Virus record (IMG/VR): IMGVR_UViG_3300044714_000052
Span: 1 to 64,000 of that record
DNA length: 64,000 nt
Direction: 5' to 3' (one strand)
Origin: a virus
Position 1 is the stretch's first letter. Each line of letters starts with the position of its first letter. A program made the translations under genes and the position numbers. The notes beneath the pieces are model-generated. The model did no database searches and was not told the DNA's origin. It worked only from the letters and a program-made list of their open reading frames with translations. This document shows positions 28,601-38,100 of the stretch, in pieces.

Positions 28601-29045
28601 CGCTGGGCCATGGGCCGGCCCCGCCATCGGTGATCGTGACGGCCTGTGAGCCGCTGCCCGCGATGGTGAATGTCGGCAGAAGCTGGAAAGTGGCAAACAT
28701 CAGCGCGCCGGACTTGTAGTACCGCTGCAACCCGGCCGAGAACGGCTGCGTCACCCCTCCGACTTTGAACTGCGGGACGTGTCCGCTCGGAATATCACCG
28801 TCCTTGAAGACCTGACCAAAGGTCTGAGTCGGCACGCCCGATGTCTGCGACGAGCCGCTATCGTTTACGAGCGTGACCGTCGTGGAAAACGCGGATGGCC
28901 CGCCCCCGCCACCGCCGCCACCAAAGAGATGCGGCCGAAATGCCTCAACCGCCTGCGGCAGCACCCCGAGCGTGAGCGCTGCGAGCAGCGCCTGCCCGAT
29001 CGAGCGCCGGGTGAACCGCAGAACGGCTTTGCGGATTTCGCTCAT
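25692..29045 (-). CDS. Large surface/tail protein with export-type N-terminus and toroid-like region (1117 aa)
   Basis: Residues 1-36 carry RFTRRSIGQALLAALTLGVL, a twin-arginine-like signal, then AFRPHLFGGGGGGGG. The middle (about 380-900) holds long beta stretches and helical segments such as WAYYRTGELQYLDHMVNNAQ that resemble (alpha/alpha)6-toroid glycosidases or lyases. The C-terminus has GGGSYSVNDVLTITGG-type fibre repeats. Probably a polysaccharide-acting tail or surface protein. No catalytic residue can be named. Coupled by ATGA to the upstream gene. Confidence 0.6.
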   Translation of the reverse strand: MSEIRKAVLRFTRRSIGQALLAALTLGVLPQAVEAFRPHLFGGGGGGGGPSAFSTTVTLVNDSGSSQTSGVPTQTFGQVFKDGDIPSGHVPQFKVGGVTQPFSAGLQRYYKSGALMFATFQLLPTFTIAGSGSQAVTITDGGAGPWPSASGRSLSTDVYPQGMEIVCPPLSPTIGGRSGTISSWCNGDANTYKISKWLDGGAGTGWKISCNMASTVGGSADGQLATNYYVQALNNASGGAGAFRVLHHIRQPFYNYDGGLGKQNPVAWVAPNSGSPASGLNWVENSNSHAWTWFPSPASATFTSDGAGNYAWTSIPGWYDGAGGDGTLLPVVISGGVGFLWMSWNTYPPTAGTLRIWNLSNMESDSGQTLAAGTFTATLVAAQTPFTVLQNATTTGHYNFFVGSGTSGISAETTLRVVQNQQYWQSSGVIPAFDLGSIGSVADTTYTFAWNPYNRCDVSDDTGNGTGGDLAWLGIIPGMAANDFFTPSVNSDRAIRFYGHGGGLWAQDLHDKTTDTNLNFLSASYTGVAGTGPSGPVYSTVYWSPRGNYAGFTNPGSNVCSWGMYDDVAHEPNMSTWAYYRTGELQYLDHMVNNAQRAISTWPISVRNPTVANGDSPYNAIGVTTYVNTQYRAISWTMRAVEYAALLYSFDPTGANPVYTEVSGSQMGQYLNDLGDASCKFPVAQFGLVCADSTQYLAEAQAIYNVSDPSAYAYCFNAGIWLTLNNNGSGVNVVFQTGATYELTYVAWVMCVAAARGNLDARSFLQNIIAKYWNYMGNNFGWFFNYAYLTRQGEYYPSTPFTALPSGANPPGTPVSSDARYGWGDQNWRNGSTTWSTAGSPYFTVSTLGSAYNWTGINNGDIYIPNPSYQPLTYPVQLDYTKTYYVRDLSGSGVGATFNLAEGSPTNAAIAIVSGSCTGATKVSGGGSYSVNDVLTITGGTVANSGIGGSAAQITVNTVSGGVIQTFTVTNPGMYSAVPTGTLSVTGGTGTGATFTATWGGNPNALSGFMSTAGKLNWPGTPNLLDAAGYGVEAGYPYQMRSLGCWANSLGISGFTGGPVSPATTVVADVDYRILNAVGGPLPLVTGQAAGGNYTPNDCRYAYQDTFYPATPDSPPS

Positions 29046-30133
29046 GGGAATGTCAGCCCGGAGAAGAATGCCTCCGTGTTCGCCTGGTAGGCCGCCTGAT
29101 CGCCTGAAGCGTTCGCGTTATTCGTGAAGGCGACATCAAACATGATGCTCGGAGCAGGCTGGCTCAGATCGCCGCCACCGCCGAAGTGAACGTGTGTGCT
29201 GGGGTTCATAGAAGACTGCGGAATCTGCGGCGTCCAGGACAGATGTCCGTTCACTTCGCCCGACACAATGTTCGCGGGCTCATTCCAGCTAGCAAATCCT
29301 ATAACATTCAAAACCGATGAGCCAAGACTATTGCCGGCCGGCAGGGTATTGCTTTCGATATCGAGGAGTTGACAAAAAACATTCGCAGAGACGCAGTTTC
29401 CGAAGCTACCAGTATTGGTGTACTGGAATCCCATACCGAAGTCAGTGCCCGGTGTGTCGGCTCCATTATAGGCGTGGGAGATGAGGACGGTCGCGCAGCA
29501 CTGAGCCGCGACTTGGACCGCTGTCCCAGTAAAGAACTCGCTAACACTTGATGAATTCCCCCCGGTAATCCCGGTTGCCGTTCCATCGCTGGCGAGCGTG
29601 TACTCACAGTTTAAGCCTGAAAATGTTGTGCTATCCAGCGGCACCTGGGGCAGACCCGTCGTCCCGTTCACCTGGAGAGGACATGCGCAATTCAACCCGC
29701 CACCTGAACAATTTGGACCGAATGGGTTGGCGTTGAAAACTGAAGGAACCGAATTGTTGCCGGTGCCTTGGATTTGAGCGTAGATGATGGAAATCGCGCA
29801 GTTGGAATAAGTGCCGCCACAGAACGACAGTACCCCGCTCATGTTCGCTGCGTGAGCGCCCGTTTGTGTAATGTTAGTCGTCATCGATGGTGACGAGAAC
29901 AGCGCGATTTGCAGAAGCGGCCCAGAATATGCCGAGGTCATCGCCCGATCGACCGACCACGCCTCGGCGCAGCCGCCTGTGATCACGTCGCACGGACCGC
30001 TATATGAGCCTTCCCCGCCGCCACCTCCGAAACCATGCCCGAGTGGCCGAAACGCCTCGGCCGATACCGGAGATAAGTAGAGCGCAAGGGCGACGAGCAA
30101 CAACCCTGCGGCGGCTTTGACGACTTCGCTCAT
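29042..30133 (-). CDS. Exported GH54 (ArabFuran-catal)-like protein (363 aa)
   Basis: Signal peptide MSEVVKAAAGLLLVALALYL (cut near SAEA), then AFRPLGHGFGGGGG. GPCDVITGGCAEAWSVDRAM and TSAYSGPLLQIAL match the N-terminus of the alpha-L-arabinofuranosidase B catalytic fold (PCD...AA/W...SR...YSGPLYQ). Many Cys pairs fit an exported protein. It ends with HVHFGGGGDLSQPAPSIMFD. A paralogue lies at 30795. May bind or cut arabinose-like sugars; activity unproven. Confidence 0.65.
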   Translation of the reverse strand: MSEVVKAAAGLLLVALALYLSPVSAEAFRPLGHGFGGGGGEGSYSGPCDVITGGCAEAWSVDRAMTSAYSGPLLQIALFSSPSMTTNITQTGAHAANMSGVLSFCGGTYSNCAISIIYAQIQGTGNNSVPSVFNANPFGPNCSGGGLNCACPLQVNGTTGLPQVPLDSTTFSGLNCEYTLASDGTATGITGGNSSSVSEFFTGTAVQVAAQCCATVLISHAYNGADTPGTDFGMGFQYTNTGSFGNCVSANVFCQLLDIESNTLPAGNSLGSSVLNVIGFASWNEPANIVSGEVNGHLSWTPQIPQSSMNPSTHVHFGGGGDLSQPAPSIMFDVAFTNNANASGDQAAYQANTEAFFSGLTFP

Positions 30134-30801
30134 GACGCGGGGGGAGCGCCCCCAAAGGAGATATGACAGTTCGTCCCGTCGCTCGAAACCCAAGCGGTTG
30201 CGCTGGGGCCATAGACCCACAACCCGACTGTCTGAGCGCCGGGTGGCTGGTCGGCCCACGATCCTGACGATAGCTGTAGCACCAGCGGACCCACCCCGGT
30301 TGTATCAAAGTAGCTAGGGGCAGAGATGGTGGAACAGGGCGGCAGTATGGCGGTCGCAACAGAAGACGAGTTCATCTGATACCAGTTCGCGAGCGGCGCT
30401 GTCAGGGTGATGCTTCCCGTCAACAGCGTAGGACCGCTGCCGCTCGGCTGCGTTGGCGCGCTGCCGCCAGACGAGCCGCCGGTCGTGGTCCCGCCCCCGG
30501 CCGAAGGCGCGCTTGCCTCTTGGGTCCAGCCGGAGCCGTTCCACAGGAACCACACGCCCGGAGAGACCGAGGTGTTCTCGGCGTACAGCGCGCCACCGGA
30601 GACTTCCATGACCGCGGCCTCGCCGCCGTCGGCGGACACGCCGTTGCGCAGGACGTAGTATTGCCCGGCCTGCGGTGCGGTCCCGCCCCAACTCCACGAA
30701 GCCCCATCCGAGGTCGTGACGGTTCCGGTCGGGGCATTGATGGTCTGGGCCAGTACCGCTGCGGGCAGCATCATCGCCATGAACGCGAATATTTTCAGCA
30801 T
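30130..30801 (-). CDS. Exported beta-rich virion-region protein (223 aa)
   Basis: Signal peptide MLKIFAFMAMMLPAAVLAQT. The N-terminal domain (SWSWGGTAPQAGQYYVLRNG ... GVWFLWNGSGWTQE) looks like a W-x-x-G carbohydrate-binding fold. Gly/Ser/Thr linker, then a beta domain (TLTAPLANWYQMNSSSVATA). ATG is preferred to a GTG three codons upstream. ATGA coupling downstream. Confidence 0.55.
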   Translation of the reverse strand: MLKIFAFMAMMLPAAVLAQTINAPTGTVTTSDGASWSWGGTAPQAGQYYVLRNGVSADGGEAAVMEVSGGALYAENTSVSPGVWFLWNGSGWTQEASAPSAGGGTTTGGSSGGSAPTQPSGSGPTLLTGSITLTAPLANWYQMNSSSVATAILPPCSTISAPSYFDTTGVGPLVLQLSSGSWADQPPGAQTVGLWVYGPSATAWVSSDGTNCHISFGGAPPAS

Positions 30802-31898
30802 GATCCACACGGAGGAGGGAAGGTCAGCGTCGAGAAGAAGGATTGGATGTTGTTCTGCGCATCTGTCGCATCAGCCTGGCTCATCGTCCCGTTGGTGATA
30901 ATCATCTCTCGGCAGAAGCATGGAGCAGGCTGGCTCAGATCGCCGCCGCCCCCGAGATGGATCGCCAGATCGGTGTTAACGTGATCGCTGAAATCGGCGA
31001 GAAAGGCGCCATTAACATAGCTGTGGATGGGCATGCCGCCGGACACTGTGTCCCACGCACCGATGGTGACCCTGTTCCCCTGTGAGGTAGCATAGTCGCC
31101 GAGCGGGAGCGCCGGATTGCCGCCGCCCTCCATCCGCAGGCAGTAGGTCGTGCTCGATCCGCATTGGTTGCCTGAGATGAGCCCGTTTCCATACCAGACC
31201 CCCGGCCCCAGATCGTAACCGTCGTTGGGGTTGTCGGGGAGGCTGTTCAGGTGTGCGAGTTCAAAGTGTCCGCAGCAGACGGCGATCGGCTGATCCTGTT
31301 CGTTTATCAGCACACTCGACGGGGAAGAACCGCCGGTCACTCCGGTCGAATTGGCATCCCCGGAGATGTAGTAATCGCCGTAAAAACCGTTCGTATTGGC
31401 CACTCGGGTATCGACGATCGGCAACCCGGTGGCGACCTCGATCTCGAACGGCGCGGCGCAGAGGTAGGGACCGCCACCAGTGCAGTTCGGGCCGTACTGA
31501 GTATTGATCGTGATCGGGACCAGCGTGTTGGGCGAGCCTTGGATGGCGTCGTAAAATGCCGCGTAATAGCACGTCGTTGACACTAGGACCGCAGTGCCGT
31601 AGTGGGTCGTCGAGGTCATGCTGCCGCCGCAGAACGCCGCGTAGGTTGAAAGATCGACGGTATGATTTGCGGTCTGCCCGACATTCAGTGTCGATGAGCC
31701 GTTCCATAACTGGAACAGGGGCCCACTGTAAGCACTGGTCGGCGACCGATCGACATCGTAGGCGACGGCGCACCCGCCGACGATGACATCGCACACCCCC
31801 TGATAGGTGGGGGACGCCCCCCCTACAAACCCCGCGAACCTATGTGGGCTGAAGGCGCACAGCGCCAAGAGCAGCGCGAGGAAGGCAAGACGCCTCAT
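30795..31898 (-). CDS. Exported GH54-like protein, paralogue (367 aa)
   Basis: Signal peptide MRRLAFLALLLALCAFSPHR. GVCDVIVGGCAVAYDVDRSP and TSAYSGPLFQLWNGSS match the same ArabFuran-catal start as the protein at 29042; AIHLGGGGDLSQPAPCFCRE near the end is also shared. The two proteins flank a beta-rich exported protein, so they probably arose by duplication and may sit together on the virion or cell surface. Confidence 0.65.
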   Translation of the reverse strand: MRRLAFLALLLALCAFSPHRFAGFVGGASPTYQGVCDVIVGGCAVAYDVDRSPTSAYSGPLFQLWNGSSTLNVGQTANHTVDLSTYAAFCGGSMTSTTHYGTAVLVSTTCYYAAFYDAIQGSPNTLVPITINTQYGPNCTGGGPYLCAAPFEIEVATGLPIVDTRVANTNGFYGDYYISGDANSTGVTGGSSPSSVLINEQDQPIAVCCGHFELAHLNSLPDNPNDGYDLGPGVWYGNGLISGNQCGSSTTYCLRMEGGGNPALPLGDYATSQGNRVTIGAWDTVSGGMPIHSYVNGAFLADFSDHVNTDLAIHLGGGGDLSQPAPCFCREMIITNGTMSQADATDAQNNIQSFFSTLTFPPPCGSC

Positions 31899-32662
31899 GG
31901 CTTTAGCGCCAGTTCCGCATACGCGGATTGCGTGCCGCCGACAACCGTCAGATTTCCACCATACGTACCTGTGCCAGTCCCCTGCTGCGTCAGAGCGAGA
32001 CCACTGACACCCGTCGTCCAAGTGCCGCCGGTCGCCGTCAGCGAACTCGATCCCGAGTTGCCCCAGCCCGCCAGAAAGATGAGGTCATTAGAAAACGATG
32101 TGGTGGCGGAAAGAGAGAAGGCGACTACATTTGATCCAGTATTCCCCGCGCCATTTCCTCCTTCATAGATGGTCCCTGACGTGGCTACGTTTTTTGCTTG
32201 ATAAATCTCCCCTGCAAATGGCTGGGTATTGTTGGATGTGATTGCTACCGATGTGCGCCCTGATGCTACATTTGGGCAAACTATCCACGTAATGTATGAG
32301 GGAGCTACGCCAGCATTCCCGCTATTTTGAGCAACGGCACAAGTATCGCCGCCGTCATTGATCGTGTAGGTCTGTAGAGAGGAGTTCGTTAAATTGCCGA
32401 GCGGGATTACGAGAGCATATCCCGCTACCGTCGCGGGAATCGTAAAACTGCAACCGGACGTGCAGCCAGACGATTGAAATGGAACATTCGTGTCTTGGGC
32501 GACGGCGGGATTGCTGCCGCCACCACTCGATGTCGGCGCCATCGCGAGGTTGGCGACCCTGAAGCTGAGCGCGGGCTGTTGCGCTTGCGCGCCAACGGCA
32601 ACGAGCGCCCACAGCAGCGCTGCGGCGGTCAGGCTGAGACGGCGGATCATTGCTAGGCTCAC
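31895..32662 (-). CDS. Exported beta-rich protein (255 aa)
   Basis: GTG start in a GTGA overlap; an ATG four codons later (MIRRLSLTAAALLWALVAVG) is equally good. Signal peptide ends at AQAQQ. The mature part (FTIPATVAGYALVIPLGNLT, AAT-type beta strands, TGGTWTTGVSGLALTQQGTG) is like phage fibre head domains. Function unknown. Confidence 0.55.
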   Translation of the reverse strand: MSLAMIRRLSLTAAALLWALVAVGAQAQQPALSFRVANLAMAPTSSGGGSNPAVAQDTNVPFQSSGCTSGCSFTIPATVAGYALVIPLGNLTNSSLQTYTINDGGDTCAVAQNSGNAGVAPSYITWIVCPNVASGRTSVAITSNNTQPFAGEIYQAKNVATSGTIYEGGNGAGNTGSNVVAFSLSATTSFSNDLIFLAGWGNSGSSSLTATGGTWTTGVSGLALTQQGTGTGTYGGNLTVVGGTQSAYAELALKP

Positions 32663-34392
32663 TGGAGGGTCAGGGTGATCGCGCCGGCTGCCGATCCTGA
32701 GGAGCCAAAGCCGGTCCCGGTGAATACAACGCCCACGTCATCACCGGCCGGGATCGTGGCGCTCGCGACGCCCATGTTTTGATCTTCCAACGCGGTGCCG
32801 TTGCCGTTGCACGGCGTTGTCGCGATCGCCGTACCGCTGCCGTAAGCCGTACCAGCGCCGCTGAAATTGGGCGTAACATAATAGACCTGAGCGCTCGCCG
32901 TCGCGCCCGCCGCCGCGTCAATCCGGCATTTGACAGCTACGACGGTCCATGCAGCCTCGTTACCGGGCAGAACCATCGTGAGGCCATTGCTGATCGCGGT
33001 GAGGTTCTGCCCAGGAGCCCAGGACAGAGTCGGGTTGGCCTTCCGACTGCCACCCGTTACCGACAGGGACGCTGTCTGTGCCGCCTCGCAAGTGCTACCC
33101 GATTGGAGGCATGCGACTTGGTAGTTGCCTGGGCCAAAGACGATACTAGTGCTGACCGTGTTCCCGTTGACGCCATCACCCGTCCCTGGCGTCACTGTGA
33201 AGCTCTGTCCCTGTGAATTGATGAAGATGCCGCCATTCGCTGGCAGCCCCGAGACGATCGGGAAGACAAAGGTTTGCCCGCTCGCCGTCACCGTGCAGGT
33301 TAGGCCAGCGCTCCACTGTGCGGCGCTGAAGGTCTGCCCCGCGCATGGGGTCTGGACCGGCGAACCGACCTGGTTCGTAAGCACCCAATCGGTCGAGGCG
33401 ACGTTATAGGTGACGATGCGCTCCGTGTTCAGCGCGATCTCGCCAGAAACCAGCGCGACAAACCCGGTGGGTATCTGCTGAACGATAGGCACAGTGGTGC
33501 CGCCGCAGCCTGTCAGGGTCGCGGCGCCCGTATTCGTCGCGTTGAACACGATGTGGATCGTCGGCGCATTCGCCAGCGCGCAGCCTGAAGACGGGAACAG
33601 CCCAGAGAGCGTGTAGGCGTTAGTCGAATTGGTCGTCGTGGCGCTGAAGGCGGCGGGCGTGCCCCCGCAAGCGGAGCCATTATCCTGGACGCCAGGCCCC
33701 CACTTCAGACAATTCCCCGTCGTGATCGCCCCGTCTTGCGTCGGGAATGAGCCCGTCGTACCGGGCGCAATCGCGAGCGCGGTCGTGACGCCGGTGCCCG
33801 GAACAACGGTGCCCGCAAGTCCGGTTCCTGAGGCCCATATGCCGAATGCGCCCGTCGAGATCGAACCCGAGGTCGAGACATTCCCGCTGCCGCTCGGCGT
33901 CACGCACGTGCCATCGCCTCGGACGAAGTTGGTCGTGCTGGCGCTGCACAGTGTCGATACGGCCGCGCCAAGGTTGGTTGACATCTGCGCGGCCGAAGCC
34001 GAGCCGGCCAGGTTAGAGAAAGCTGGCTGCGAAAGCGTTGCGACGCCCGCAGCAGAGATCGAGCTAACCCACTCATTCGAGGAAGCGCCTCCGCCAGTGA
34101 TATTGAGGGAAGCCGTCCCTGTGCCCGTAAGGGGGGTTGGTGAGAAGACGATCCCGGCATTCCCCGCCGTGATGCTGACCGAGCCGCCGCCGCCTGGGCA
34201 ACTCCCCGTTCTCACGTTGCCGCCGGAATCCAGGACAAGCCCGCTCGCGCAGGTCCCGCTCGCCAAACCTGACATCAGCGGGGTTCCGAGAACCGTGAGA
34301 TTCTGTACGGTTGGCGAGGGATAGGTCTGCGCCCGCGCTGTGCCGATACCGGCCAGAGCCACAAACGCCAGAAGAGCCAGGAGCTTTTTCAT
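32659..34392 (-). CDS. Exported tail-fibre-like protein (577 aa)
   Basis: Signal peptide MKKLLALLAFVALAGIGTAR then AQT. Repeated phage-fibre phrases: TYPSPTVQNLTVLGTPLMSG, GGSVSITAGNAGIVFSPTPL, NTNAYTLSGLFP-type beta repeats, VNGNTVSTSIVFGPGNYQVA. The domain style is that of trimeric tail fibres. The signal sequence is unusual for a fibre. Start set by the ATGA overlap. Confidence 0.7.
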   Translation of the reverse strand: MKKLLALLAFVALAGIGTARAQTYPSPTVQNLTVLGTPLMSGLASGTCASGLVLDSGGNVRTGSCPGGGGSVSITAGNAGIVFSPTPLTGTGTASLNITGGGASSNEWVSSISAAGVATLSQPAFSNLAGSASAAQMSTNLGAAVSTLCSASTTNFVRGDGTCVTPSGSGNVSTSGSISTGAFGIWASGTGLAGTVVPGTGVTTALAIAPGTTGSFPTQDGAITTGNCLKWGPGVQDNGSACGGTPAAFSATTTNSTNAYTLSGLFPSSGCALANAPTIHIVFNATNTGAATLTGCGGTTVPIVQQIPTGFVALVSGEIALNTERIVTYNVASTDWVLTNQVGSPVQTPCAGQTFSAAQWSAGLTCTVTASGQTFVFPIVSGLPANGGIFINSQGQSFTVTPGTGDGVNGNTVSTSIVFGPGNYQVACLQSGSTCEAAQTASLSVTGGSRKANPTLSWAPGQNLTAISNGLTMVLPGNEAAWTVVAVKCRIDAAAGATASAQVYYVTPNFSGAGTAYGSGTAIATTPCNGNGTALEDQNMGVASATIPAGDDVGVVFTGTGFGSSGSAAGAITLTLQ

Positions 34393-35078
34393 GCTATCGC
34401 GATAACTCCCCCTTGATTGTAAAGCTGCCCTGAGCCTGGGCCGGGATTGGTCAGAGGAAGATTGCCGCCGCCGAGCGCCAGCAATGCCGCAGCGGTTATG
34501 TTGCCGAAGAAAACCGGGGGCGCGGATGGATTTGGCGTCACGCCAGGCACGACGGTAGCAAGCGCGCCATTGCTCCATAGCGAGCCGGCCGGCAGGGAAA
34601 CCGAACTGGTGGGCCAAGCCGCCGCAGTCGCGACAATCAGCCAGCCCCCGTCATTCGAGAGCAGGGTCGTGATCGGCGCCGAGCCGGAGCCGGCAAAGCC
34701 CACAGACCCCGAGATGCCGCCAACAAAGAATTCAAGCACCGTGAACGGCGTATTCGGAGCGGTCGCGCTGCCGTTCCATGCCGACCAGGTACCCTCTATC
34801 GGCAGCCCACCGCCGGGCGGGATCGGGATGCTGCCGGGGCCACCAGCCGCCAGGGGATTGTTGTTGCCGTCCTGCGCCGGGCAGATTAAAGCTGTCGCCG
34901 TGGCTGAAAGATTCGCGAAGTAGACTAGGTTCCTTGCCCTTGCCGCAACAACTAGCTGCGAGCCCGTACCAAGCAGTATCGGCCAGCTAACAGGCGATAC
35001 TGCCTGCCGTCTGGTATTTGTTACCGCAATAACAGGTGGCCCGAAGCTCTCAAAAAAAGGCGCCGTCTGGGCTGCCAA
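34389..35078 (-). CDS. Virion-region beta protein (229 aa), TTG start
   Basis: AAGGAG lies upstream of a TTG start (MAAQTAPFFESFGPPVIAVT). Beta-rich with GGISGSVGFAGSGSAPITTL. No signal peptide, unlike its downstream neighbours. First gene after a 100-bp gap containing the repeated 15-bp element, so it probably begins a transcript. Confidence 0.6.
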   Translation of the reverse strand: MAAQTAPFFESFGPPVIAVTNTRRQAVSPVSWPILLGTGSQLVVAARARNLVYFANLSATATALICPAQDGNNNPLAAGGPGSIPIPPGGGLPIEGTWSAWNGSATAPNTPFTVLEFFVGGISGSVGFAGSGSAPITTLLSNDGGWLIVATAAAWPTSSVSLPAGSLWSNGALATVVPGVTPNPSAPPVFFGNITAAALLALGGGNLPLTNPGPGSGQLYNQGGVIAIA

Positions 35079-35160
35079 TGGCTCGCGCTCCTTGGCGAGC
35101 CGAAGCGGCCGCCTTAGAGCGCGGCTAATGCATCATGCGTAAACAATCAAGGAAGGGCAG

Positions 35161-35175
35161 GGCTATTGGCGGGAA
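35161..35175. promoter_or_regulatory. 15-bp element GGCTATTGGCGGGAA, copy 1
   Basis: Identical to two tandem copies before the capsid gene. It lies 83 bp ahead of the TTG-start virion gene, in one of the two widest gaps of the structural region. The 35079-35160 interval otherwise holds only the leader. Confidence 0.65.
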
Positions 35176-35179
35176 CGCC

Positions 35180-38100
35180 TTACTGCGCGGCTACTCCGGC
35201 CCTCTTGGTGACGACGGCTTTCTGAATGATTGTGGGATCGCGCATCATAATCAGAGATCGCGCCTGTTCTCGCGCAGCAGAGATTGTCTTGCTGATGATC
35301 TCTTTCTGCGCCGTCTCGGGGATTTGAGCGAACCCAGGCGATGGCACGATTTGATCTAATCGGCCTTTTGCCAGCCGGCCGGCGATGCGCGAGTAATCGT
35401 CATATTGCTGATCCGTCAGGGCGACGCCGCGTATCTTGCGCTCCGGTAGGGCCGGCCCCATGCCGAGTGCCACCATTCGCTGGTTGACCGGGTCGTTGTT
35501 GATTTTGCTCTCGTAAATCGCCGTCAGGCCGGGCAGCGGGGATTCGCGGTTCGGCATCTTCTCGCCCCAAACGTCCCGCATCGGAAATAGAGCCTCCGAT
35601 TCGATCGGAATTTTGCGCCGCATCGCGTCGGTGATCGTGCGTGCCTGCCGGGTGTAGGGGTCAATTGTCCGGGCGATCTGTGCCGCGCCGACGCTGAAAG
35701 GCACAAAGGATGAAAGGAAGGTGCGGACAAAGGATGGCCCGTAACGCTCATGGTCGGTCAATGCCCTGATCAGATCGGACGGTCCGCGCATGAATGACTC
35801 GTCAAGGATGTTCTGCGAAAATGCGTGGACAGCGGCCCAAGCCGCTGTTGAAAAATCTTCCGTGGTGGCCTGATGAGCGACATCATAGAGGTCTGCGGCA
35901 ATCCCAAGCTGCATCCCAAGGACACCCAGGCGATTTATCTGATAGTAAATATCGCCGATCTTGACGCTGTGTGCCTGCCAGCCGGTCATACGCTTCATCA
36001 TCGCTTTCCGGTAATCGTCTGGCCCAGAATTAGTGAGCAAAGCTTCTGCGGCGAGGCCGCCCCCCATAATAAAAAATGAAGTTCCAGCCAACATTTTGCC
36101 AGCGGTTCTATCGAATGCGAGAGTCCCATTTTCCCCAGAAATATCCGCACGAAATTCAGGAGACAAAATCCCGGCTGGCGTGCGGCTGAGATTTGTCTTT
36201 ATGACATTTGAACTGATAGTAACAAATGGGTCGATGTATTTGAGCGGCCGGAGCGTGCCCATCGGTACGCCTGCGACATCTGGAATGTGCACTCCCCAAT
36301 TCGTAACCCGTTGAACTGCGGCCGTGAACGATCCATAGGGTGCCCGCTGCATCAGTGCATTCTCGTTCGCCTCCTTGACCGCCGCCGCCATCATGTCTTC
36401 GGTCGGATTGGTGCTCAGTATATTGATTCGCGCGGCAAGTCGATCATCTGAGAGGCGCTCGTTATGGGCGATCCGGTAAGCTTGAGCCGCGATGGAGGTC
36501 TCGTAGCTGGTTGTCCGCGACCAACTGTGGATCGCGGCAATGACGCGCGAAGGGGACTCGATGACGCGCCCAGCGACACCAGGGATCACATGCTGGCGCC
36601 CCATAGCGTAGTTCGGCCCCAGGGTCTCTCCAGGCAACGAGACGGTCTGGTCGGTGCGGAGTGCGTCCCAGGCCGCACGCCATCCCTGACGCACGCCCTG
36701 ACCCATAAAGCTGTAAAGCTGAGCGCCGATCTCTCCGGCGTGTACTCTCTCAGTTCCGGTCTCGCCAGTTACGGCTTCACGGACAATTCCCACCAGGGCC
36801 TGCACGCCAGTTTCGTAAGTCGCTTTGTAGAGATGAAACAGCGTGTTGGCGATCGCATAAGTGCCATGCGTCGCCGGTCCCGAAATTAGAGCATTTACAA
36901 AATAGGACTGTAACCAGTCAAAAAACCCCGTTTTCTCGCTATCGGTAACAAATTTTGAGACTTGAGATGGGATAGGAAGTGCTGCACCCCTTGCGGCCTC
37001 GCGGCGAAGCTGGTTCAACGTGCGGCCTGTTGCTTCCTCGATAAACGAGCCGATCTGCGCAGCCTGTTCCGTTCCGGCTACCCGCTGATTGAATGCCCGC
37101 AGTGCCCGCCCCGCTTCAGCCGTCACACCTGAAACTTGAGATTGAATTAGGCGATGACGGTCCTTCGCTGCTGCGTAGGCCATGACATCTTCGTCAGTGC
37201 CCGCCGCCGCTTTCGCCATCGCGTCATGAACAGCGTTCGCCGACTGCACGAGAAGTTTGCGAGCCGCCGTCACCTCCTCGGCATTGAAGGCTTGACCGAG
37301 CTTGCGCCGATCAAGCTGGCTGGCATCCATGCCGAGCGCATCAGCAAGGCGTAGGACTTCCGCATCCGAGATGACCCCACGCCGCGCCCCCAGGAATTCG
37401 TTATTCTCGGCCGCTGCGGTGCGGATGACCTCGTTTACATTTTCGGGAGTTCCGAGGAGGTCAAGCCGGATATTCCCGGCGCGGTCGATGAAGGGAGATT
37501 CGTCGGGGCGGACAAAGGCGACATTGGCGTCAACTGGTCCTCTGGCTGCTGCTGGCTCAGCCAATCTAGGCTTTTCCGCCGTAGCTGTGCCTCCGCTCGT
37601 GCGCTCCGCTCCAACTGGCTCAGAAGCCGGAGCCTGTCTGGGTCTTGGGCCGGCCGCAGGCCCATTACGATCAGGTCCGCGATCCTCTGGCGCGTTTCCG
37701 CCAGTTTCTCCGCTTGTTCCTGCTGATCTTGAGCCAAGCTCATCGTAAATCTCCGGCGCTTTCTCAAGGGCGACGCGATCGGCCTCGGCGCGCACCCGAT
37801 CGGCAGCCCCACCGGCGACTTCCGGTGCTGTCCGCTCAGCCAGCGCTTCGTGCTCGGCCGCAAAATCTTCCGGGATTGCCATGTCTTCGGCGATGACCGG
37901 CTCGCGGTTCGGCAGCGCGATCAGTCGATCGAACACGTCGCGGATATCGTCGGTGATCGGAGCCCGGAGGCGGCCGACCGTCTGGTAAATCTGCGTCAGC
38001 CATTGCTTGAACTGGTCGAAGACGCGCGCGAGATTGCCGCTCGGCGCGCGGCCCTCCATCATGTAGCGCTCAAATCCGCGGGCGAATTTCTCATGCGCGC

